From NCBI GenBank assembly GCA_034190295.1, contig JAXHSW010000011.1:21243-85242 (forward strand): a stretch of DNA of 64,000 nucleotides, written 5' to 3'. A model generated the notes under the pieces. The model had not been told where the DNA came from. It did no database searches and worked only from the letters and a program-made list of their open reading frames with translations. The stretch comes from Okeania sp034190295 (GTDB taxonomy: Bacteria; Cyanobacteriota; Cyanobacteriia; Cyanobacteriales; Microcoleaceae). A program made the translations under genes and the position numbers. This document shows, piece by piece, positions 26,702-37,200 of this stretch; position 1 is the first letter of the stretch, and each line of letters begins with the position of its first letter.

Positions 26702-27051
26702 ATTAATTATCTAGTAAATGTTATTTTGACGTTTTTATCTGATGATAAATTGTGAAGTATCTCTACCATGATTTTGATAATATTTAAGTATAATTATCTT
26801 TATTATACAGTAAGAGAATATCAAAAATGTAGGGTGGGCAAATCTGAAAATCTTTACGGTTAATCTAGACAAATTACTATATCTATAGAGTTGAAAGTCT
26901 TGCAAGGAAAACTCTGTAAGATTTGATGCCTCAGAGTGACTCTCTATATTTAACCGGACATAATATCGCGCGATCGCTTTGGCAAAATTAAAAAGCCAGA
27001 CTCAAACCATTCTTTTTTTTGGCGACAGACAATAGTATATATCTATACTAA

Positions 27052-27120
27052 TTGAAAAAATATCCAGAGATTAAAACACCAGATTTTATTGTTCCTGGTA
27101 TTTTAGGTGATGACAAATAA
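27052..27120 (+). pseudogene. Sulfotransferase C-terminal remnant
   Basis: Encodes LKKYPEIKTPDFIVPGILG... with stop TAA at 27118-27120, nearly identical to the last 21 codons and 3' flank of the sulfotransferase ending at 30797. The rest of the gene is absent. It sits 120 bp before the P450 gene, so an earlier copy of the sulfotransferase stood here or a cassette duplication was followed by deletion. Confidence 0.8.
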
Positions 27121-27243
27121 AATGATAAATCGCGTTGGACTTAAAATTTTGACTTCTAGGCAAAGCCCCAGAAAATGATGTAGTAAAAATGCGATTAGAT
27201 TATAGGTAGAATACATTAGTCGCAATCAAACTCAGAAAAAAAA

Positions 27244-28641
27244 ATGGCCACATCCCAACTGCCTAAAGGTCCACAAAATCTGTCATTCCTGAATAAACTG
27301 CAACGAATAGTCAAACCCTTAGAATTCCTGGAAAGCAATGCTAGAAAGTATGGTGATATTTTTACCCTTCCTGTTTTATTAGGTGATACTAAACAGTCAA
27401 TGGTAATCATCAGTAACCCCCAAGGAATTCAAGAAATTTTTGCCACCGATCCAGAAAAATTAGATGCAGGTGGAAATGGGGCAAGGTTACCTTTTTTAGG
27501 AGAGCAATCTCTTCTAGCACTTTCAGGCGCTCCTCACAGACGGCAACGGAAACTTTTAACACCACCATTTCATGGCCAAAGGATGCTAGCTTACGGCGAG
27601 CTAATTCGTGAAATTATTCAGCAAGTTACGTCTCAATGGATAACAAACAAAACTTTTTCCATTCGCTCCTCTACTCAAAGAATCTCATTTCAAGTAATTT
27701 TAAAAGCTGTATTTGGCTTAAAAGAAGGTCAACGCTTACAAGAAATAGACCAATTATTAACTACTAGATTTGAAGGAGGAAAATCTATCTTCAAATCCAT
27801 CTTATTATTTATCCCTGCACTACAAAAAGATTGGGGACCGTTAAGTCCTTGGGGGCGTTTGATGCAGAATGAGCGAGACATTGATAAACTCATCTATGCT
27901 GAAATTGCTGAACGTAGGGAAAATCCCGATCCATCTCGCACCGATATTTTGTCTTTGATGATGGCAGCGCGGGATGAAGAGGGACAACCTATGACAGATT
28001 TAGAATTGCGCGATGAGTTAATTACTCTGTTAGTAGCTGGTCACGAAACTACTGCAACAACTTTAGCATGGGCATTTTACTGGATTCACCGTCAACCAGA
28101 AATTCGAGATAAACTGCTGCAAGAACTTGATGCACTAGGAGATAATCCCGATCCAATGGAAATTTTAAAATTGCCCTATTTGGATGCTGTGTGCAAAGAA
28201 ACTCTGCGAATTTATCCAGTAGCGATATTGGTAGCTCAACGAAAAGTGAAGTCACCCCTAGAAATTATGGGTTATCAGTTTCAACCAGGAACTTTTCTCA
28301 GTCCCTGTATTTATTTAACTCATCATCGGGAAGATTTATATCCTCAACCGAAGCAGTTTAAACCAGAGCGTTTTCTAGAACGTCAATTTTCCCCTTATGA
28401 ATATTTGCCTTTTGGTGGAGGCAACCGTCGCTGTATTGGTCAAGCTTTTGCCTTGTTTGAGATGAAATTGGTATTAGCAACGATACTATCTGGTTGGGAG
28501 TTGGCATTAGCAGATCAAAAGCCTGTGAAAGCAGTGCGTCGTGGTTTGTTGATGGCTCCAGCAGATGGGGTAAGGATGGTAGTTAAGGGAAAAAGAACTC
28601 AAAAACCGCGTGTTTTAGAGACTGTTGAGAATGCAGTTTAA
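27244..28641 (+). CDS. Cytochrome P450, CYP110-like
   Basis: 465 aa, soluble. I-helix AGHETTATTLAWAFYW is near residue 264, ExxR as KETLR near 318, and the haem loop FGGGNRRCIGQAF has Cys at about 397. The N-terminal LPKGPQ and the overall spacing match the CYP110 family of cyanobacteria, whose members hydroxylate fatty acids, alkanes or terpenoids using ferredoxin. No redox partner is encoded nearby. It starts a run of four same-strand genes (dioxygenase, sulfotransferase, transporter) with gaps of about 170, 80 and 150 bp, which suggests a tailoring and transport cassette. The ATG at 27244 is preceded by A-rich sequence. Confidence 0.92.
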   Translation: MATSQLPKGPQNLSFLNKLQRIVKPLEFLESNARKYGDIFTLPVLLGDTKQSMVIISNPQGIQEIFATDPEKLDAGGNGARLPFLGEQSLLALSGAPHRRQRKLLTPPFHGQRMLAYGELIREIIQQVTSQWITNKTFSIRSSTQRISFQVILKAVFGLKEGQRLQEIDQLLTTRFEGGKSIFKSILLFIPALQKDWGPLSPWGRLMQNERDIDKLIYAEIAERRENPDPSRTDILSLMMAARDEEGQPMTDLELRDELITLLVAGHETTATTLAWAFYWIHRQPEIRDKLLQELDALGDNPDPMEILKLPYLDAVCKETLRIYPVAILVAQRKVKSPLEIMGYQFQPGTFLSPCIYLTHHREDLYPQPKQFKPERFLERQFSPYEYLPFGGGNRRCIGQAFALFEMKLVLATILSGWELALADQKPVKAVRRGLLMAPADGVRMVVKGKRTQKPRVLETVENAV

Positions 28642-28812
28642 AGAATATAGGCATTTACTTGAATTATCTGAATCTTAGAAAAAAAATACAAAATTATTAC
28701 TTTTTTACTTCTTTACCTTTGGGTGTTTGGATCTTGGAAAAGTATTATTGTATTGCAGAGGCAGGAAATTTATTACCTGATGAAAATGTAGAATTAAAGG
28801 AGTTTGATTACA

Positions 28813-29583
28813 GTGACAGATGTAACTTATTTTGTTAAGGAAATTATAGAAGGCCAAGGATTTGTTGTTATTCCAGAAGTCTTGAGTAAAACGCAAGCAG
28901 AAGAAGCTCGATCTACTGTTCTCCAGCTTGCAGAGTTGGATAGACAAAAAGGAAAGTTATTAATTGAGGATAAAAGGGAAAGATTATATGGCTTAGTTTA
29001 CAAAGGTAAAATCTTTGAGTTGATGCTACAGCACCCAAAAGTTCTGGAAATTATTGAAGTGATTTTAGGAGAAGATATGACTCTTGGAGGTTCTTCTGCT
29101 CATATTCTCAACCCAGGTGCAACAAATATGGGAGTCCATGTAGACTATCCCTATTTTACGATGAAATTACCATTTCCTTCTGCTCCAGTAATGGATATTC
29201 AAGTTATCTGGATGGTTGAAGATTTTACAGAAGATAATGGTGCACCTATTTTTGCTCCCAATAGCCAAAAATTGTGCAGTCCTCCTGACTCAAGCAATTT
29301 TTCAAAAATAGCGCAAAAAGTTACAGGGAAAGCAGGTTCAGCAGTTCTTTCCCACGGCCTTTGTTGGCATGATACCTCTATGAACTTCTCTGACAAACCC
29401 AGAGTATCAATTCTAGCTAATTATACTCCTAAGTTTATTCGTCCTATGCTAGATCCGCTACGCGATATGCGACAAGAAGTGATAGACCAAGGTAGTTCTA
29501 AACTGAAACAATTACTCGGATATGAGTTTCAATCAGCTATTTTTAAAGATGTTAAAAGAATTCGTGAAACAGGATGGAATTAA
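28813..29583 (+). CDS. Phytanoyl-CoA dioxygenase-family (PhyH) oxygenase
   Basis: 257 aa from GTG 28813, which has AAAGGAG 10 bp upstream. TTG 28804 is in frame but too close to that site. The Fe(II) ligands are the HVD of GVHVDYPYF near residue 110 and the late His of SHGLCWHDTS near 184; an Arg at PRVSILANY can bind 2-oxoglutarate. Family members hydroxylate small molecules with O2 and 2-oxoglutarate. Placed between a P450 and a sulfotransferase, it may add a second hydroxyl to the same compound (inference). Substrate unknown. Confidence 0.85.
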   Translation: MTDVTYFVKEIIEGQGFVVIPEVLSKTQAEEARSTVLQLAELDRQKGKLLIEDKRERLYGLVYKGKIFELMLQHPKVLEIIEVILGEDMTLGGSSAHILNPGATNMGVHVDYPYFTMKLPFPSAPVMDIQVIWMVEDFTEDNGAPIFAPNSQKLCSPPDSSNFSKIAQKVTGKAGSAVLSHGLCWHDTSMNFSDKPRVSILANYTPKFIRPMLDPLRDMRQEVIDQGSSKLKQLLGYEFQSAIFKDVKRIRETGWN

Positions 29584-29663
29584 ATCAGTTTAAACCAACT
29601 AAAGTGATTATTTAGTTCAATTAAAATATATGATAATCTTGATTTGATCGATAAAAATTGATA

Positions 29664-30797
29664 ATGAATACCAAAATTCTTCATATTCAAAAGAAAAATC
29701 GAACCCCTGCTAATACAGTTGCTAAACTAGAGGATTTTGATTATCAGGAAGGGGAAACAATTGACCCCAGAACGATTATTAAAAATCCTAATATCAGTTT
29801 ATATTGTCTCGACCCCCAAAATCAACGAGCAATTTTTGTAGAAACTCCCTTAGATATCGATCTTTCTCAGGCAGCCTTTTTTTATCATGCTCAATATGAC
29901 CATGCTCAGAAATTAATTGCTGTTCCTTTGCCTGAAATTCCACAATTAATAGAAGAAATAGAACCAATTAAAAATCTAGTAATAATTTATTCTGTAGGGC
30001 GTTGTGGTTCGACTTTACTTAGTAAAGTATTTAACCAAGTAGATAATGTGCTTAGTTTATCTGAACCTGATGTTTTTTCCCAAATAGTAGGAATGCGAAA
30101 TCCTGATGGTAGTAATGATGATGAAATAGCACAATTACTCAAGCTTTGTATTTATCTTGTGGGCAAACCTAATGTAACAGGAAAATCTTCATGCTGTGTC
30201 ATAAAATTGCGGAGTTTTTGTATTGAGTTAGGAGAATTAATACATCATGTATTTCCTAATGCTAAGGTGATTTTTTTGTATCGAAATCTCGAAGATGTTG
30301 TAAAATCTTCTATGCGTTCTTTTGTATTCCTTAGTTCTATGCTTCCAACTATTAAAGAAAATATAGAACGTTACAGTAGGGCTATCCCATTGCTTAAGGA
30401 TTACTCTAATTATATTGATTTTACAGATCCTAATGCAATTGATTTATATACAACTGTATGGTTATCTGTAATGCAACGCTATCTATTTTTATACAAAAAA
30501 GGTATCCCTAGCTGTGCCATTCGTTACGAAGATTTGGTGGTAAGTCCACAGTCTATAGTTACATCTATTTTTCAGTATTGTGAGTTACCTATTTCTCAGG
30601 TTGATAGTGCTTGTAAAGTCTTTGCCAAAGATTCTCAAAGTGGCTCTAATTTGTCACAAGAAAACACTCGTAACAATCAAATAAATGAACTGGATATTGT
30701 AGATATTCGTCAAAAAATTAATCGGTTATTAAAAAAACATCCAGAGATTAAAACACCAGATTTTATTGTTCCTGGTACTTTAGATTATGACAAATAA
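29664..30797 (+). CDS. Sulfotransferase-family protein
   Basis: 377 aa from ATG 29664. The 5'-phosphosulfate loop YSVGRCGSTLLSK is near residue 110 and the 3'-phosphate region FLYRNLEDVVKSSMRS near 210, both typical of PAPS-dependent sulfotransferases. Residues 1-100 form an N-terminal extension of unknown role. It would move sulfate from PAPS to a hydroxyl, possibly one made by the two oxygenases upstream. The last 21 codons are duplicated at 27052-27120. No signal peptide; cytoplasmic. Confidence 0.85.
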   Translation: MNTKILHIQKKNRTPANTVAKLEDFDYQEGETIDPRTIIKNPNISLYCLDPQNQRAIFVETPLDIDLSQAAFFYHAQYDHAQKLIAVPLPEIPQLIEEIEPIKNLVIIYSVGRCGSTLLSKVFNQVDNVLSLSEPDVFSQIVGMRNPDGSNDDEIAQLLKLCIYLVGKPNVTGKSSCCVIKLRSFCIELGELIHHVFPNAKVIFLYRNLEDVVKSSMRSFVFLSSMLPTIKENIERYSRAIPLLKDYSNYIDFTDPNAIDLYTTVWLSVMQRYLFLYKKGIPSCAIRYEDLVVSPQSIVTSIFQYCELPISQVDSACKVFAKDSQSGSNLSQENTRNNQINELDIVDIRQKINRLLKKHPEIKTPDFIVPGTLDYDK

Positions 30798-30946
30798 AAT
30801 CACAAATCGCGATCGCCTCAGTATTACCCAAAAAATCCCCCCAATCTTAAGTAAATGTAGAACTAATGTAATTTCTGATTCATCTGACTAAAATTAAATG
30901 AAATATAATTTCATACTTGCTCCAAGACCATAAATAATACAACAAG

Positions 30947-32278
30947 ATGAATCTGACCAAAAAAACCATCGCAGCCTTTGTCTCTCCCGCAATACCCCTT
31001 TCCGCTCTTGGTCTTCCTCTTTTGGTCTACCTCCCCCCTTTTTATGCAGAAGAAATGGGACTTGGCCTTTCTCTGGTAGGCACAGTTTTTATGATTACCC
31101 GTTTCTGGGACGTTTTTACCGATCCAGTTCTTGGTATTCTCAGCGATAAAGTCACAACTCCCCTTGGACGTCGCCGTCATTGGATTATATTATCTGTCCC
31201 TATTTTAATGATTTGCGTTTACAAAGTGTTTATTCCCGAAGCTCCGATCGCGGGAAATTATCTTCTATTTTGGATGTTGCTGCTCTATGTGGGTTGGACT
31301 CTGTTGAGTATCTCTCATATGTCTTGGGGTGCAGAATTATCATCTGATTATTATGAGCGATCGCGAATTCAAGGTTGGCGAGAGTTTGCTCTAGTATTTG
31401 GAATGTTAGCTGTCTTGATACTTCCAACTATTCTTGAGCAGACTGGGAGTGTTGATGCTGGGAATAAAGTTGCCGCTATGGGTTGGTTTACTATTATATT
31501 ACTGCCTATTACTGTAGCGATCGCTGTTTGTCATGTTCAAGAAAGACCTGTGACACCACCGCCTCAACTTGGTTTGGTCAGGTCAACTTCTCTACTGTTC
31601 AAAAACAAGTTACTAATGCGAGTCCTACTGGCAAATGTCATGACTGGTCTTGCTCCTGGAATTATTGGTTCTATCTACATTTTTTTTGTTACTTATGTCA
31701 TGGATCTAGGTAAATGGTCTAGTCTAATGCTTTTACTCTATTTTATAGCTAGTTTTTGTGGCATTCCTTTCTGGATGCGTCTTAGTTATAGTTTGGAGAA
31801 GCATCGGACTTTTGGTGTTGCTAAAATTTATGGTTGTATAATTATCGCTACTATACTGCTAGTCGATCCAGGGAATTTATGGTTGTATGCTTTAGTTAAT
31901 ATTCTGTTTGGTATCGAATCTGGTGCGGGAGCATTTTTGTTACGCTCGATCATGGCAGATGTTACAGACCATGATAACCTGGAATCAGGTACACAGCGTA
32001 CAGGTTTGTACTATTCTTTGTTGACCATGACTAACAAAGTTGGTTCTGCTTTGGGAGTTGGTATAGTTTACCCCATTCTAGATTTGATTGGTTTTGTTCC
32101 TGGAGGTACAAATACTCCCGAAGCAATTGAGGCACTTAAATATATATTTATTTGTGTTCCTATCCCAATTAGTCTTATAGCAGCGATCGCTATCTGGAAT
32201 TTTCCACTTGACAGCGTTCGACAACAAGAATTACGTCGTCTGTTACTGGAACGTGATTCTATGGTTGGTTCAGAGTAA
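30947..32278 (+). CDS. GPH/MelB-type MFS transporter
   Basis: 443 aa with twelve predicted membrane helices. RFWDVFTDPVLGILSDKV near residue 46 followed by TTPLGRRRHWIIL is the cation-binding signature of the glycoside-pentoside-hexuronide:cation symporters (MelB). A second FDNLESGTQRTGLYYS-like segment (DHDNLESGTQRTG) occurs in helix 10. These carry sugars or related polar solutes with Na+ or H+, and some cyanobacterial members adjoin biosynthetic genes. It is the last gene of the P450-dioxygenase-sulfotransferase row and could move its product or a glycosidic precursor. Confidence 0.85.
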   Translation: MNLTKKTIAAFVSPAIPLSALGLPLLVYLPPFYAEEMGLGLSLVGTVFMITRFWDVFTDPVLGILSDKVTTPLGRRRHWIILSVPILMICVYKVFIPEAPIAGNYLLFWMLLLYVGWTLLSISHMSWGAELSSDYYERSRIQGWREFALVFGMLAVLILPTILEQTGSVDAGNKVAAMGWFTIILLPITVAIAVCHVQERPVTPPPQLGLVRSTSLLFKNKLLMRVLLANVMTGLAPGIIGSIYIFFVTYVMDLGKWSSLMLLLYFIASFCGIPFWMRLSYSLEKHRTFGVAKIYGCIIIATILLVDPGNLWLYALVNILFGIESGAGAFLLRSIMADVTDHDNLESGTQRTGLYYSLLTMTNKVGSALGVGIVYPILDLIGFVPGGTNTPEAIEALKYIFICVPIPISLIAAIAIWNFPLDSVRQQELRRLLLERDSMVGSE

Positions 32279-32324
32279 TTAGAGAAGAATTCTATAGGAC
32301 CAATTTGGTATCTTTGTCGGCAAT

Positions 32325-32527
32325 TGAAGTAGCACTCAGCACTCAGCAATCAGCAATCAGCAATCAGCTTCTCAAGGTGTATAATGGGGGTCTGAATCCC
32401 CATAAAAGGCGCACCACGCGCTTTTTCAAATATAGTGGGGGGACTTAAACCCTTGAATTTTTAGCGCTCCAGCTAAATGCTGTTTGCGGAGTATTCCGGA
32501 ACGGAAAAGCTGATAGCTAGTTAAGTT
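32325..32527. repeat. R7 element
   Basis: Begins with CACTCAG/CAATCAG heptamers, contains GTGTATAATGGGG and CCTTGAATTTTTAGCGCTCC, and ends AGCTGATAGCTAGTTAAG. It is the first of about eight elements that fill the gene-free 32279-34290. Confidence 0.7.
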
Positions 32528-32600
32528 TTTTTACTAGGAGTCATAACTCAGGATATCGAGGAATAGAATAGGGGAAAAAGGTAGAAAAATGCTCCCATAT

Positions 32601-32719
32601 TTACCAAAAAATGAGAGCCACGCGCCTCCCCTTTTAAGGGGATGAAAAAATATTCAGTGAGCGTATTTTCTTGCCTCCTGCTTTAGTCGGAGGTACTGAT
32701 AACTGATAACTGAAATGAC
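32601..32719. repeat. R5 element, one end only
   Basis: Left end TTACCAAAAAATGAG and interior CCTCCCCTTTTAAGGGGATG with GATAACT repeats, as in 8485-8672. The right inverted end is missing. Confidence 0.6.
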
Positions 32720-32895
32720 CATCTACCTGAATTTACAGCGGATTGCACCTTTGTGAGGTACACCCACGCGGGCAAGATGCTCGCACTGGGAACATTTAAT
32801 TTTTAATATTCTGTACTTTATCTACTTGGAATCTGCTGTAAGTACATAGATTTAATTAAATAGATAGACATCCGGATTTGATATTAATGAATTTT

Positions 32896-33009
32896 AGGAC
32901 TTACGCACCTCAACGTATTTCTGTCATTGCGACCGATAGGGTTTGCGGAGCATTCCGGAACGGAAAGCAATCTCAAGTCCTAGTTTTTCGTACCTCATGC
33001 GTAAGTCCT
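32896..33009. repeat. R2 element, complete
   Basis: 114 bp with AGGACTTACGCA / TGCGTAAGTCCT ends and GAATTTT on both sides. Inverted relative to the near-identical copy at 11722-11836. Confidence 0.85.
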
Positions 33010-33048
33010 GGAATTTTCTGTACTTGTATGAATTATACTAAATTCGGT

Positions 33049-33292
33049 TTATCAAAATCATCAGGGTCGCGCCACCCCACCTTTTAAGGCGCAATATTTT
33101 TTGAGCTTTTCTCAAATCCCCTACTTCCCCTCCACCGGAGGGGTTAGGGGTGGGTTCTCCACGGTCGGGGCCCGCGGGTGGGTTAACTTCTGTACGGTCA
33201 CCTGCGGAGTATGCGCAAGCTTTCGGCCGTTTGCTTCCCATAACTATCGAATGGCGCCCCTACTGACTTGCAGACTTCTGACGCGCGTTAAA
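33049..33292. repeat. R6 element with added cargo
   Basis: Starts TATCAAAATCATCAGGG and ends CGCGCGTTAA. It is longer than other copies because of extra short repeats (TGCGGAGTATGCGCAAGC) also found at 48440-48510. Confidence 0.75.
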
Positions 33293-33379
33293 TAGTCTCC
33301 TTTTATGTCGATCGGGAGACAGAGTGCAGGGGAGATGAGGAGCAGGTTGAATCTTATATCATATCCGTTTAATAGCGTC

Positions 33380-33469
33380 AGGACTTACGCATAACCACCA
33401 TATTTGGTAGGGGGAAATGGCATTTGCCCTCTATATATAGCATATTATTTCAGAATTTGCATAAGTCCT
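33380..33469. repeat. R2 element
   Basis: 90 bp, ends AGGACTTACGCA / TGCATAAGTCCT. The right end differs by one base and the target duplication is unclear. Confidence 0.75.
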
Positions 33470-33507
33470 GGCGATCAAAAACTTTCGATAATTGTGCATT
33501 GTAATGG

Positions 33508-33607
33508 TATAGCGCTACGCGCTAGGCAACAGGCAACAGGCAACAGTAAGCTATTAGTGGGTTTGGTGGATTTAGGAATGTCAAATCCCTAAACTTGTAG
33601 CGCTATA
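33508..33607. repeat. R3 element
   Basis: 100 bp with TATAGCGCTA ends and three GGCAACA heptamers. Reverse-complement copy of 54-152. Confidence 0.8.
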
Positions 33608-33613
33608 TAAGCA

Positions 33614-33686
33614 GTGGGAGCATCTTGCTCCCTTTTTAATTATTTTTGTCACCGTATAAGTAGTGGGAGCATCTTGCTCCCTTTCT
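33614..33686. repeat. Direct repeat of GTGGGAGCATCTTGCTCCC hairpin
   Basis: The 19-base hairpin occurs twice 49 bp apart. Related motifs lie at 20760-20800 and 32774-32800. 33687-33924 holds further GGGCGAATGG-type repeats and no gene. Confidence 0.7.
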
Positions 33687-33924
33687 AAGTATTGCTTATC
33701 TCCATCTACCATTACTATCCAAGACTACCCAACTTTCTCCTCCTCTTCCTTTTTTTTCCTCCTGACTCCCGATCTCAAATCCGTTGGCTTCGGAGTAATA
33801 TAATTACGTCGATCGTCATACAATGCATAAGGGCGAATGGCCATTTGCTGACCTAGAACTGCCGAAGTGCGCCCCTACAATATAGGGCGAATGCCATTCG
33901 CTCTTATCTTTAAATACTGAATAA

Positions 33925-34074
33925 TATCATGTCCGGATAATCAGCGATCGAACAACTTTATCCCTTCTAATCTTTTCTTCCCTTCTACCTTTCGGTCCGA
34001 ATGCGGAGCTAACAGCTCCCGCAGCATAGCTGCCTTCAGACCTCCAAAGTGTAAGTATTCAACCGGACATGATA
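33925..34074. repeat. R1 element, complete
   Basis: 150 bp, TATCATGTCCGG / CCGGACATGATA, flanked by TAA on both sides. Interior close to 10573-10713. Confidence 0.85.
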
Positions 34075-34290
34075 TAACACCGATGCTACCGGAGTAGCAA
34101 ATATTTATCAAATTGGTATAATAGAAAAATTAGCTCAGTAAATAGTTTTGTTTCTATCGGAGCGAATTCTAGCCAATTAGGCTCCTTTTATCCTGACAGA
34201 TAGACTTCCGCACATATATAGAAGTTAATCAAATGCACTTAAGAATAAATAAAAAAGTGTTCATTTTCATAACTTTTATAGAAATTGTAG

Positions 34291-37200
34291 GTGAATAAAA
34301 TTCTCAATTTGCTAATGATAAAACTATCTAATCATATCATAATTGACCAAATTCATATAAGCCCAAAAACTACTGTTTATCGCGGACTAACTACTACAAA
34401 TAAACAACCAGTAGTTATCAAGGTTCTCAATAAAGAATACCCTACCTTTTCTGAATTATTACAGTTTCGCCATCAATATACAATTACTAAAAATCTTAAT
34501 TTACCGGGAATTGTCAAATCTCTAGACTTAGAAAAGTATGGTAATAGTTATGCTCTAATTATGGAGGATACTGGGGCAATTTCTCTCAAAATATACCTGA
34601 CTAATAAAAAACTTAGCCTGCCAGACTTTCTTAATATTGCTATTTCTATAGTAAAAATTTTAGAAGGGTTATATCATCATCAGATTATTCATAAAGATAT
34701 TAAACCCTCAAATATTGTGATTAATCCAGACACTGGAGATATCAAATTAATTGACTTTAGTATTTCCACATTATTACCAAGAGAAACCCAAGAACTTATT
34801 AACCCTAATGTTCTGGAAGGTACTCTCGCATATATGTCTCCAGAACAAACAGGAAGAATGAATAGAGGTATAGATTACCGTAGCGATATTTATTCTTTAG
34901 GGATTACATTATACGAAATACTCATAGGTCAACTGCCTTTTTTATCAACTGACCCAATTGAATTAGTTTACTGTCACATTGCTAAAAAACCGACTCCTCC
35001 TTGTGAGTTAAATTCGGAAATACCTCTCATGGTAAGTAATATTATTATGAAAATGATAGCGAAAAATGCTGAAGACCGCTATCAGAATATTTTGGGATTA
35101 AAATATGATTTAGAAACCTGTTTAAAATCTTGGCAAAAAACAAGAGAATTTGTAATTTTTGAGTTAGGAAGTCGGGATATTTCTGACCGTTTCACCATAC
35201 CGGAAAAACTCTATGGTCGTCGAGGTGAAGTTAAAAGTTTATTAGATGCTTTTGAAAGAGTTGCTCAAGGGAGCAGTGAAATAATGTTAGTCGCTGGTTT
35301 TTCAGGGATTGGTAAAACTGCAGTAGTTAACGAAGTTCATAAACCAATAGTCCGGCAACGAGGCTACTTTATTAAAGGTAAATTTGACCAATTTAAACGC
35401 AATATTCCGTTTAGTGCTTTTGTACAAGCATTTCGCGATTTGATGGGGCAATTGTTGAGTGAAACGGAAACTCAATTAGAGGAATGGAAAACTAAAATTC
35501 TCTCAGCATTGGGTGAAAATGGGCAAGTTATTATTGAAGTTATTCCCGAATTAGAATATATTATTGGTTCTCAACCTGCAGTGGCAGAATTATCAGGAAC
35601 TGCTAGTCAAAATCGGTTTAATTTACTTTTTTTAAAATTTATTCAAACATTTACTACTAAAGAGCATCCTGTAGCGATATTTTTAGATGATTTACAGTGG
35701 GCAGATACTGCTTCGTTGAAGTTAATGCAACTGTTGATGAGTGACAAAAATAGTCAATATTTATTATTATTGGGAGCTTATCGGGATAATGAAGTAAGTC
35801 CTACTCATCCCTTCATATTAACATTAGAAGAAATTACTAAAACATCGGCAATTGTTAATACTATTACCTTGAGACCGCTAGAATTAACTTTTGATTTAAA
35901 CCCCTTAATAGCAGACACTTTACATTGCTCTTTGGAGTTAGCATTTCCTTTGACAAAATTAGTCTATCAAAAAACAAAAGGAAATCCTTTCTTTATCACT
36001 CAATTTCTGAAAGCATTGCATGAAGAAGGATTAATTACCTTTAATTATGAAGCGGGTTATTGGGAATGCAATGTTGCTCAAATCAAGTTATTATCTGCCA
36101 CAGATGATGTTGTAGAATTTATGGCAAGTCGCCTACAAAAATTATCACCTGCCACCCAGGATGTAATAAAATTAGCAGCTTGTATTGGCAATAAATTTAA
36201 CTTAGAAACTTTAGCTATTATTTACGAAAAATCTGTCACAGAAACAGCAAAGGATTTGTGGGAAGCATTGCCAGAAGGATTAATTTTACCTGTTACCGAA
36301 GTCTATAAATTTTATAATACAGAAGAGTCAAATGTATTTACATCTTTTAGTGCAATAAAGGCTGATGCTAGTTATAAATTTTTGCACGACCGCGTCCAAC
36401 AAGCAGCTTATTTGTTAATCCCAGAAACACAAAAACAACTAACTCATCTGAAAATAGGAAAATTATTATTAGAAAATATCCCAGAAACAGAAAGACAAGA
36501 GAAAATTTTTGATATTGTAAATCAGTTGAATTATGGAATAGATTTAATTTCTCATCCCACTGAACGAGAACAACTCGCTCAACTCAACTTAATAGCAAGT
36601 CGCAAAGCAAAAGCTTCTACTGCTTATAACGCTACAGTTGACTATCTAAATACAGGACTAGAATTATTAACAACTAATAGTTGGGAAACCAATTATGAAT
36701 TAACATTAGCTCTATATTTAGAAGCAGTAGAAGCTAGGTATTTGATCGGCGACTATGAGCGGATGGAACAACTAGCTCAAATTGTACAGCAACAAGCAAA
36801 GAATTTATTAGACCAAGTTCCGGTTTATATCGCCAAAATTCAGGCTGAATTTGCTCAATACCAATTTTTTAAAGGTATCGATCTAGCAATAGTTGCGATC
36901 GAAGATTTGGGATTAGAATTATCCCCTAGACCAGAAGAAGCAGACTTGCTTTCTGGTCTTGAAGAACTCAAGTCATTTCTGAGCGATCGCTCCACTGAAG
37001 ACCTCAAACAACTGCCAAAGATGACAAATCCTGAAAAGCTGGCCTTGATGCAAATTCTGGGATTAATTGGAGCTGTAGCTTTTGTGATTGGTTCGCCTCT
37101 ATGGTCAAGTATAGTTTTTGCTCTCATCACTTTGTCTGTGAAGTGGGGAAATACACCTGCTTCCGCTTATGGATATAGTTGTTATGGAATTATGCTTTGG

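Noticed and set aside
33614..33686. Duplicated GTGGGAGCATCTTGCTCCC hairpin as terminator or riboswitch
   Set aside because: No T-tract and no gene directly upstream; the same hairpin occurs elsewhere as a dispersed repeat.
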